Assembly (NCBI GenBank): GCA_029168955.1
Contig: JAPDOI010000869.1
Span: 1 to 64,000, forward strand
DNA from: Aplectana chamaeleonis
Lineage: Eukaryota; Nematoda; Chromadorea; Rhabditida; Cosmocercidae
Direction: 5' to 3'
Length of the DNA stretch: 64,000 nt
Below, piece after piece: positions 55,380 to 64,000 of this stretch. Within the stretch, counting starts at the first letter, position 1. Each line of letters starts with the position of its first letter. The translations under genes and the position numbers were made by a program. The notes below the pieces were generated by a model, which worked only from the letters and a program-made list of their open reading frames with translations, ran no database searches and was not told the origin of the DNA.

Positions 55380-56925
55380 TACCTAAAAAAAATTTCGAAG
55401 CCCAAAACAGTTTGGGACGTTTACTTTAACATTTTGTTCGCAGAGGGCACCAACATGCGTAAATACAATAAATAATCAAGAGGTTTTTTGAGCAGTTTTC
55501 TTCTCCGATATTTGAGTTTCTATGGGAACTTTTCTCTATTATCCTCGACTTTGTGAACTTGTTCAAAGAATGGGTGTAGGATAGCCGTCTTCTCAAGCCT
55601 GTATCTATCGGCTTCTGCCGATATCCTCCGGAAATCAAGAAACTGTTTTTGTGTTTAAATTCTCAAAGCGTTCTTTGTAAGACCTTTTTGTGCCGAATTC
55701 GTCCAAACCTATTTATCCTTCGCCGTCAGCTACGCTTCAGGCAAAGGCAAATCTGACTGCACCTAACTTTTTTAGCGAAACTCGGTAGCAAAATCAAATT
55801 CCAGACATCGTTACGAAATTAGAAAGTTTGTCAGATCTTTAATGTAGAGATAATCTATGCGAGGCTCCCTAATTAGTTCCGAATGAGATAACGATACTTA
55901 TTAGTGACTTTTTTTCATGTGTCAAGGCACAATCATGAGAGTTGAAGAATTCAAACACAAAACAGCTATGCGACTCTGATAGAATGTTCACCTCATCGAT
56001 CCGCTTTCGGAAGTGAAATCGTCCCTATAGGGTGATCCTACAGATTAAAGAAGAAAGCGAAAAGGAGGCTGGAAATTATAGTAACAAAATGTATGACGAA
56101 GAAGACTGCAAGGAAAAAAAGGAATCGTGGACATGGGCGTGGCCCCACCCCCAAATTGAACTTTTCATATTGTCGCTGGGAAATCGCCAGGAATCGCAGC
56201 TGCCCTTGCCATGTTCAATTGAATATGCTGTCAATAGTCCTCGGTTATTGCCTCAGTAAACGATGAAATCGCCAAAATCGTACAATGTAGCCTACTCGAG
56301 AGCCTTCTAACATATAATTTTGTAAAAACCTATCACAGTCTGCCATCTGACAAGAATTCCAAAAAGCTTTTTGTGAGAATCAAAGGTGAAAGTCACGATG
56401 AGAGCAATGAAAGGTGATGGAGCCACTCAAACCGGTTATTAAATTCCGGAGAAGATCTTTTTAGTAAGGTCACAAGCACGGTATTGCAGCGAATTGCATG
56501 CTAACAACTAGGAAACATCTAACAACACCGAATGAGCAATGGGGCGAGGGTTTTCCAACTCAGAGCCAAATCAGATTCCTTTTTATGTTCCTTGGTCCGA
56601 GAAAGACTGAGAATCGCATGCGCGAATTTCTTGGAAAATGAGATTCTTCTCTGCATGATTTTCCCTTTTCTATACAACAGATTCACATGATGAAACAAAG
56701 TACATAGACTTCTTGGTAGAATAACATACTTTAGCAGCAATCACGAGGTGGTAAAAGATTTACGCAAGCATTAATCCGGACGATTACCCCATGTGAAAGG
56801 ATACCCAGTCAATTTTTCAAATCATAGTAGGGGTAGGCGCTAAAATTATTCGTCGTAATGCCTGCATAGCATTGCACTTTTGATGTTATTCAAGGTATTT
56901 GTGACCAGGAAGGCTGTAAACACGG
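55380..56925. other. No feature recognised
   Basis: AT-rich anonymous DNA with only short unrecognised frames. Confidence 0.5.
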
Positions 56926-56934
56926 GTGTAAGAT

Positions 56935-57180
56935 GTAAAGTCTGCCCGAATGAGACTGTCCGCCCACGCGGTCGGCGTGCTTGTCGAGCAGTCATCCCGG
57001 AGGTATTTTTCAGGAAAGCCTTTCCCCGAATCAGATGCAGCTGAATGGTAAAATTTTCACTGTTGGTCTGATATTCCCACAGATCGATTCCCGTTTTTTT
57101 TTCGGGCCCGAAAGATGTTTTCACGACGGGCGATCAAAGCGCTCGCTGGCCGCATGGGTGGACAGTCTCACACGGAAAGA
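56935..57180. mobile_element. Family F foldback MITE, copy 2
   Basis: GAGACTGTCCGCCCACGCGG at the left pairs with CCGCATGGGTGGACAGTCTC at the right. The left arm (GGTCGGCGTGCTTGTCGAGC) matches 12190-12220. Confidence 0.7.
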
Positions 57181-57461
57181 CTTCAAAAACCTCTTCCACA
57201 ACGGACCAGAAATCTTACTGAGGACATATCCAGCCATTTGCGGTGGAATATATTCTAATTAGACCATATCTAAGTCTGTAGCTGCCGTGGAGATCCCCGA
57301 GCTAAGGGCCCCAGGGGTTACTGGAGCGTTCCAAGAATGTTCCCACGACGCCGTGAGAGAACGAAAGCCTTTCCTCGGACGAGTTTACTTCCCATAGCTA
57401 CGAGTTATATCTGCGAATCGCTTCCACGCGCCTTGGCTACGTTTTCATAAAAACCTTTTGT

Positions 57462-57754
57462 CTTAAGGGTCTTTCACAGTCTGCCGGACGAAGCCGTCCG
57501 GCATGTTATAAAATAGGACTGCGGCGTAAGTGCACCCCGCACTGCGGTGTCGGCCGACTGACGTCTCAGTGCGGTGAAATCATTGATACGACGCCGGATC
57601 AAGTTATGACGGGTTAGAACGGATTGTTTTCGCCTTAAATATTGTACTGAAGAGTCCGAACTGACGGCTGTTCACCGCAGCTTCCCTCGCACTGCGGCTC
57701 ACTTTTAACTTGCCGGAGGGCGTCGTCCGGCAGACTGTGAAAGGGGCTTAAGGG
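57462..57754. mobile_element. ~280-bp foldback MITE with CTTAAGGG borders
   Basis: CTTAAGGG occurs at both borders (57462-57469, 57747-57754). Inner arms TCTTTCACAGTCTGCCGGAC and the reversed right arm CCCTTTCACAGTCTGCCGGA. Either an 8-bp (hAT-type) duplication or a TTAA (piggyBac-type) duplication fits. Confidence 0.8.
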
Positions 57755-57819
57755 ACCTGCAGAGTTGAAGTCGCGGCGTTGCTCGCAGCGACGAGCAGCG
57801 GTGGGTGATGCAAAATCGA

Positions 57820-57960
57820 TTACACAAAATGTGTCCGAATGAGAATAGCGATCCATGCGGCCGGCGTGCTTGGCAGGCGGCCGTCGCGTTCGCCGCTCTC
57901 GGACAAGCATGCGAAACGTCCCCCCACAGCCTTCGACTACGAGCGGGGCCGGCACCGGCT
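57820..57960. repeat. Family F MITE, half copy
   Basis: TGTGTCCGAATGAGAATAGC, then CATGCGGCCGGCGTGCTTGG and CCGTCGCGTTCGCC, matching the left arm at 12150-12240. Confidence 0.6.
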
Positions 57961-57964
57961 GGCA

Positions 57965-60110
57965 TCTAATTTTCTCTTGATGATCGGAACGCTTTGAATA
58001 GCTTTTATTCTCATACGGTTAGTGGAAGATTTTCTTATTTGGTAAAAGATTAGCATTCCATCCATTCATTAAAATGCCAAGGTTAATTAGGTGAGTTTTT
58101 TATTCGAATATTCGAATGATCGAATAAATTGTAATAGCGCTTCTTTGATTGGACAGAAATTCACCTTTTCATCAACTATGGTTACCTTGCCCCTCACGTA
58201 ATATTTGATACCAAAGACAGTCAAAACCATTTCGGCTCTCAGGGAATATTAGAATTAATCGGAGAATCCAAATTATTCGCTCCAATGCGGTGCGAAAAAG
58301 CGCCGCAAACGCGCTTAGTTCAAAAGTCGCGGGCGGTATTGTACCTTCCTTGTTAGCTCCACCCTTATGCCCAAATAGGCTCACTCATCAGGAGGCTATT
58401 TCTCCGTCATCAGACAAACTAGGGCATGAGACTTCGCACACAGCGGTCCATGAGGTGGTGATACCAATTATGAAAGAAAGTGAGGGGCAATAATAGTTTT
58501 CATGAATGATGGGTGTCGCTAAAGGCTCACTACACCAGGAATTCTATTTTTCGTAACGTTTTCAGTTTTACCAAGGCAGGATAGAATGCTAAGTACAATG
58601 GTGCCCTTCATTTTGCTCAGCGAACGATACACCAGTAACCTCAAAAAGAAAAATCAAAAAATTTCAGTAAATTGCATGGAGTGGTATTTGAGTAAACAAA
58701 TGTTGAAGTATTCCTACAGCTCATGTGACATTTAAACAGCTGTCATTTTTTTCACGGTCATTGCATTAGGAATCTCATAGGTTTCTCACGCATTTCCTTT
58801 ATATTTACATGCAAAAAAGGTGTTTCTGTGGTTGCCGAAACCGGCTCTGAATTTGATGTTTATTGGACAGGCATGACTCTAATTCAATGCTGCGCCCCTT
58901 GCGCACCAAACCACAATCAGGGTTGGAAAACCTTGCTGTTACGGATATCCTGCAAAAGGTTGTAGAGCCGATGTCTTGCCCAAATATTGATGAAGGCGTA
59001 CAATATACGTAGTTTCGTGAAGAATAGGTGAGAGCGAGAGGAAAAAGTCGAATAATGGGGTGTTTTAGCGGTCGCGGGCGAGGCGTTGAAATGTGTGTGT
59101 TTGTGTCGTCGAGGGAAACAGGAGCTTCCGAGGCATCGAAAGGAATGAATTAATTTCATCACATTAATGCACCACAGGGGGGTGCGTGAATCTCTGCAAA
59201 AATAGAAACAAAACTATGATTTGGAAGACTTACCTGGAATCAGCTGGTCAACACTGGCATCCTAGGCAGTGGAGGGGACTGTCTGGAAGGCGAAGTTGAT
59301 TGAACACCAAACTGACAACTCCAAAATCGAACGATGGTCCTGAAATCGAGCAGCATGAAGAAAACAAATAGGGAGGGCAAAAAGAGATTGATGAATAGCA
59401 GGTATGGTTTAATGTCAGTGCATAAAAATACAGCGGCACAGGCGAAATTGCGGAAAAAGGGGCTGTTCTGGAGGGGGCTCACTGTGTACAATACCCGCAC
59501 TAATTTTTTCAAAAAAGCCGCATATGTCGCGAAGTCGCGACTTCTGCGACTTTTCATCATAACACGGCTCAAAGTAACCCGTTCGGGGAGCTAGGGCCAT
59601 ATTTGGAGTCAGCGTCGAGAGCTCTTCATTTTGAGCCTAGACATCCCTTATCTCGGTCCCGCTTGAAGCGAGAATGGACTTGGCACACATAAAGGGGTGA
59701 AAAATAAACTTTTTCAGATTGGGCTGCCGCAGTGCTTATTTGGGAAAGGATCAGAAAGTAAAGTTGTAGGCCACGTTCCAGGGGTGGTAGCAAACTATCC
59801 GAAATCTCAACCTCACACTCAGTTTAAAGTGTCACTAAACTGGCACTTTAAGCTTCCAAGGGCTAGATGTAGAGAGGGTGTTTGGGGTCCAGGAAACCCG
59901 TAAATAACCCTGCATACAAAATGGTGATGTGAGGTCGAGCTAACGTTGAAATTATTTGGCCCCTTCGGGGTGGCCTTCCCCTTCCTGTCACGTCGATGTG
60001 AGATCAGCCTTTTAGACCGTGTCAGAGGATGACGAAACACTGCGTGGTTCAGGAGGGCGCACTCGACGAAATCGCTATCACGAAATTCTTCTCTGAGTAG
60101 AATTTCCCCG
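57965..60110. other. No gene recognised; two solo TACAATACCCGC-type ends
   Basis: GCGGGCGGTATTGTA at 58327 and TACAATACCCGCACTAA at 59487 look like ends of the TA-flanked family, facing away from each other, so they do not bound one element. A minus-strand GTAAGT donor at ~59233 has no open exon before it. Confidence 0.4.
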
Positions 60111-60119
60111 CAATCATAG

Positions 60120-60404
60120 TCATAGTTGGTGACTGGCGCGAATCAAGTGCATGAATTGAGGTTCGCGGTGGCCTAGGAACGCGCACGAACGGGGAAGCGG
60201 CAGGTATAATACCGCGCGCGGCGAGGGGACAATCTTTCTTTTCCCCCATAGAACTTTATCAGCTGTGGCAGTGATAACACTCCCATCATTGTATTGCTTG
60301 TTATCGATCAAATGCTCCTGTAGTTGCCTCAGCATCCCCCAGCCCCCCTTGAAGAATTTAAGAGGGATGGCTTCTTTGATTTGGCTTTCTATTTCGAAAT
60401 TCAA
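60120..60404 (-). CDS. Uncharacterised frame, possible coiled-coil protein fragment
   Basis: Open minus-strand frame containing NIQQLNFEIESQIKEA, LKFFKGGWGMLRQLQEHLID and SVITATADKVLWGKRKI, with the heptad-like, Gln/Glu-rich composition of a coiled coil. No ATG begins it in this frame; an upstream MLTQQMEKK frame ends in a run of nine A's, so an indel in that run probably separates the real start. Downstream of GKRKI the frame enters a GC-rich TATAATACC repeat end and loses protein character. I do not recognise the family; a retroelement or transposon origin is possible. Confidence 0.3.
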   Translation of the reverse strand: MNFEIESQIKEAIPLKFFKGGWGMLRQLQEHLIDNKQYNDGSVITATADKVLWGKRKIVPSPRAVLYLPLPRSCAFLGHREPQFMHLIRASHQL

Positions 60405-60449
60405 TTGCTGAATGTTTGAGTTTTTTTTTCCATTTGTTGGGTTAGCATC

Positions 60450-61220
60450 ACTACAATTATTTCATGTGGTTTTTAAACGTTTTGATGTCATGTAAGCATT
60501 TCTATTTTCAATGTTGAATTTCTGTGCTTGAATTTTTTTGCTTTATTCGGTAAAACTCCTTTTTGCCTTGTATTTTTGAATTTACTTTTTGAGATTTTTA
60601 ACAAGATTTCTGAGTGCGCCGCTTAGTTTTGACTGTTTTTAGAAGAGGAAAAATACAGCTGACTGCAGCGGTTTTTATTCGTAATGTTTATCTCGTTCCG
60701 TTCGTGCACCGCTATAGCCAGTTCTTTTCATAAAAAAATGTTTTTCATAATTATTTGTAAGAGTTTGACAGCCGTGGAAAGCAGGCTCATCCTCGCCCGT
60801 GGCTATTAAACTCTTATTAATGACTATTGAAAAAATTCTTGTTTACGAATAGAAACAACCTTCATAATGCAGGAAGGAAGAAAATATGGAAAAGATTACA
60901 TCGAGGAGACAAAGCTGCAATCAGGTGGAATATTATCCCTTGAAAGTGTGTTCCAAATTTTATTGAAAACGCGTTTGCAGAAAGTGAAACCAATAACAAA
61001 TTGAAAATGAATTTCACCAACGAAAAAGAGAAAAATAAATTTGAAAGTCAGAATAACAAAATAAAAAGCAAAATACTCGAGCGACATCGAGATCGTATAA
61101 AACCGTATAAAGTAATTATGATGATCAAAACTTCAATAAATGGGAACATAAAATTTAGCAATCACAGTATATGAAGTAGACCAATAGAATATTAAGCCAT
61201 TCACCTCACAATTCTCAAGA
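60450..61220. other. No feature recognised
   Basis: Very AT-rich, no repeats that I can delimit. Confidence 0.5.
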
Positions 61221-61229
61221 GCCGCGGAA

Positions 61230-61480
61230 AATTGATAAATATCGAATGTCGTACTTTCGAAAAAAATCAGAATTTCGATAAGTTTCAAAATCCGTTCGTT
61301 CGACCTTCAAAACGTTGAAAGTTTTTCGAAATTCGTTTGTTCGGAATTTTTCGATTGATTTTTTTTCATTTTTCGTTCGAAACTGTTTTGAATAAATTTT
61401 CCACTTTTCGTTCGTTCGAAACTTTTTCGAACGAGAAATTTTCAATTTTCGTTCGTTCTATATTTTTTCGAAATTCTACA
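61230..61480. repeat. GTTCGTTCGAA-rich segment
   Basis: Repeated TTCGTTCGTTCGAAA, TTTTTCGAAATTCG words over 250 bp, again in the style of subterminal transposon repeats; no termini found. Confidence 0.45.
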
Positions 61481-62109
61481 ACCACAAGGCTCTGCAACAC
61501 ACACATTGGACTGCGAGCTTTTGCTACTCCGACAGCCGACGTCTTAGGGTGGTCGACTCGTAGTTGCACCATCGCGCTAACTGATCTGCGGAATCTTTCT
61601 CTGAGTTTCTCACCCATTGCTGAATTGTGATGCTGGACGATGATTAGCAACTTGCGACCTACGCATCATCTGGATTTGGACGATGGAAAATCATCGAAAA
61701 CAGTTTTGAAACAGAGTAAAGGAAAACTTGCACACAATCCCGCACTCAGCAACGCAACTAGCCGCATAAACACTTACATGCATAGCAATACACATAGCGC
61801 AATGGCGGTTGGCGAATAGCGCAGTGGCATTGCTCCCCGTTCTTGAGCGCACGGGTAATGGTGCGATCTGAAGGCCAAGTTTTGAACGCAGCATAGAACC
61901 CAACTCACCATCTTCTGCCCATCATATCACCCTCTGACGGCCGAAGTTGCACTCAATTGCCACTTTGATATTCCTGTTAAGTTGCGATTTCGTAAAGTTT
62001 GCTACCACCCCAGGCCGATTGATCCCATTTGAGCCGAGAACGGGACGTCGGTGGTGTTTTCGTTCACTCGATTTTTCTGTTGATCCTATATGCCTTTATA
62101 TGCCTGAAA

Positions 62110-62216
62110 ATTTGGAGCGATTGCAGAATGTATTTGATATGTGTCGATTGATATCCCGCATCGATTGATATCATATCAACCGACACATATCGAATACACA
62201 CTGGAATTGCTCCAAA
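62110..62216. mobile_element. Short palindromic repeat, ~107 bp
   Basis: ATTTGGAGCGATTGCAGAATG and GATATGTGTCGATTGATATC pair with GATATCATATCAACCGACACATATC and TGGAATTGCTCCAAA. No target duplication identified. Confidence 0.65.
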
Positions 62217-62561
62217 CCTCCCGGCGGATTGATGCAAAATATCACCCTTGAGGCATTCCTACACAACCCTAAATTTCGGTTATCGCCAGCACTGAGCGGT
62301 GGTTTTTTGTCGAAATACCATTATCACTAGTTAAGGACTATAAGACTGCGAAATTCTCATGGTTCCTACGCGTGCTGGTGCGGAGCGATGGTTAGAGATA
62401 GTGAGAGAGTGCACGACAGACGGAGGGAGAAGAATCGCCCGCACCGCTCGCGCCATGAGTCGTGAGAATTACGAAGTTTTACAGAAGATATGTTTCCTAG
62501 TTGCCCACCTCTCCGCTGCTGGCAAATTCGAATTCGAGAGCTTTTCTAGCATGCCCCAGAG

Positions 62562-63005
62562 TTGAAGGCAGTGTTCATAATGGTTTTCGTTCCCGAATTT
62601 CCCACTCAAACCAATGCGTTTGCCACCAAGTGTTACCAAAATTACGAAAAAGCGGCGAGAGTGACAGTGACTTTATTTTCTAGACTGGACTAGTTGTCCG
62701 GTTGGAGGACCGATGAAAAAAAGGGGCTAATAGAAAAACAAAGAAGATTTTGGGCAAAATAGCATTAGTTAGGATCCGGAGGAACGAACGGAGCAACAGA
62801 GAGTAGAGAATTGCAAAAGACGGACCCACAACAGATCCCATAGTCACGACATACAGTTCCTGTCGGGGAAAGGGGGCGGGTGATAGTGAAGGATTTCGTG
62901 CCCTTCTGGTACGTTTTTCTCGATTTCATCGTATTTTCGGTTCTACCCGTGGCCAAGCAAACGCGATAAATCTTAAAATCGAAGATTATCGTGAACTGCC
63001 TTTAA
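62562..63005. mobile_element. TTAA MITE, family A, copy 4
   Basis: Left TTGAAGGCAGTGTTCATAAT, right reversed TTAAAGGCAGTTCACGATAA. The interior has the family A words (GGACTAGTTGTCCGGTTGGA, GAACGGAGCAACAGAGAG). Confidence 0.8.
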
Positions 63006-63087
63006 TGGGCGTGCATATGTAAGTGAAGGGAATTGGCTTCGGCCGAGAATTTTTGCGACATCAGCGGAAGGTGACGTCTGTCCAAAC

Positions 63088-64000
63088 CAGGGGTGTGCAT
63101 TTACCCTTTACCGGATTTACCGGTATTTTTTGGTAGATATTTATTCACCGATTTACCGAAACTTTTATCGATCAAAATTAAGTAACTTTTTCCCGCTAAA
63201 TCGACTTCCATGAATAAACTCTATTACGACCGCGATTTTCTTTCATGGGACATTTTATTTTTCCTTTTGGTTTGTTCTAACATTTTTTTTTTAAAATAGA
63301 TTATGATGCCACCATTTGTGTTAGCCATACTCCTCATCGCTTATGGGGAAGGTTAAAAGAATCAAATCCGTTACAGCTAAAACATCTTCTCTTGTGCATT
63401 TTAGAAGCGGAAAGAATGTTTCCTCTCCCGCTGTGAGGCAGGATCTCGATAGAAAAGACTCCTGATCTTTTCTGTAAGAAAGCCTAGATCTGATCCTTTT
63501 TGGCGAAAAGTCGGAAAAGGTTTCGGCAAAAGCATCAAAACAAAATAGAAGGTGTCAGCCTTGACAATCCGTCCCTTTAAGCTGGTACTCCACGACCAAA
63601 TGGCAAGTTTTCGTGAATGCTAGTGGAGACCCAAATGAGAAGTTTTGGGTGGAAAAGAAAGATCGTGTTTTGAAAGAGCTGTGGTCTCTATCACTCCAAG
63701 AATTGAAGCGTTTCATATTCTCTTCATCGATTTCCAAGTGATTGTTCCCGATACTGTTGTCAAGAAGGTAAACCGAAGTGCTCCTTGATATGGCGAATCT
63801 ACAAACTTCCCACTGCGAACCCCATCTCGAAAACCACCGAAGGTTTATTCAGAATCGAGCGATTTGGGGCGTTACATATTTGTTGTAGTTTATTGGCATT
63901 CCATTGTTTGAAAACAGTGATTGAGTGGTTTACCATGTAAAGCATGAGATACTATGTACGTTTCTCCTTGCATGAAGGTTCTTCGAAATTCGTTTAGTTG
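63088..64000. mobile_element. hAT-type left terminus with TTTACCG repeats, runs off the window
   Basis: CAGGGGTGTGCATTTACCCT followed by CCGGATTTACCGG, ACCGATTTACCG. The right end (expected …TGCACACCCCTG) is not reached, so the extent is unknown. The sequence after about 63200 has no recognised gene. Confidence 0.5.

Noticed and set aside
57635..57965. Minus-strand frames of 86-106 codons
   Set aside because: They cross a MITE border and a family F fragment; the openness reflects GC-rich repeat arms.
59230..59330. Minus-strand exon ending at a GTAAGT donor
   Set aside because: All three frames before the donor contain stops within 90 bases; it could be an untranslated exon but nothing supports that.

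Overview
The window looks like repeat-rich, non-genic nuclear DNA from a nematode, most likely a strongylid such as a hookworm. I infer this from (i) an RTE-clade retrotransposon whose endonuclease and reverse transcriptase frames read like those abundant in Ancylostoma/Necator genomes, (ii) a Tc3-like Tc1/mariner element with a 57-bp nematode-style intron, and (iii) very dense foldback MITEs and tRNA-derived short repeats. There are no bacterial operons, no Shine-Dalgarno starts and no long uninterrupted frames. I recognise no complete, intact host gene.

Layout. 1-8.4 kb: three copies of a ~2-kb repeat with GC-rich 21-bp minisatellites (one truncated and inverted, two head-to-tail), then an hAT-like element, then a second copy of a ~0.6-kb block that has been split by an 862-bp TA-flanked element. 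8.4-13.3 kb: palindromic and foldback repeats, including a 1.38-kb inverted-repeat element carrying exon-like frames on the minus strand. 14.7-16.6 kb: a 41-bp minisatellite, ~1 kb of alternating purine/pyrimidine DNA, and an hAT-type terminus. 17-25 kb: SINE-like tRNA-derived repeats, a dispersed GGGTAATCTAGGGTGCTGAA repeat, many TTAA-flanked MITEs, and a decayed coding remnant near 23.4-23.9 kb.

25.7-28.9 kb is a 3.1-kb RTE-type non-LTR retrotransposon with endonuclease and reverse transcriptase domains, broken by several frameshifts. 29.5-33.8 kb holds nested TA- and TTAA-flanked elements. 34.05-36.75 kb is bounded by a long inverted repeat. 37.94-39.54 kb is a nearly complete Tc3-like transposon (TA target duplication, two transposase-site repeats in each end, DD34E transposase with a single frameshift). 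41.8-44.3 kb and 48.2-50.9 kb contain more nested elements, including an hAT-type element with a perfect 8-bp target duplication. 51-64 kb is mostly anonymous, with scattered MITEs and another hAT-like terminus at 63.1 kb.

The genes do not form a pathway. What the window records is a history of transposition: several insertions can be dated relative to one another because a second, uninterrupted copy of the target lies elsewhere in the window. Possible host coding sequence is limited to short, degraded or uncertain frames (23.4-23.9, 34.7-35.05, 46.8-47.1, 60.1-60.4 kb). All positions and motifs were read by eye; no alignment or database search was run.
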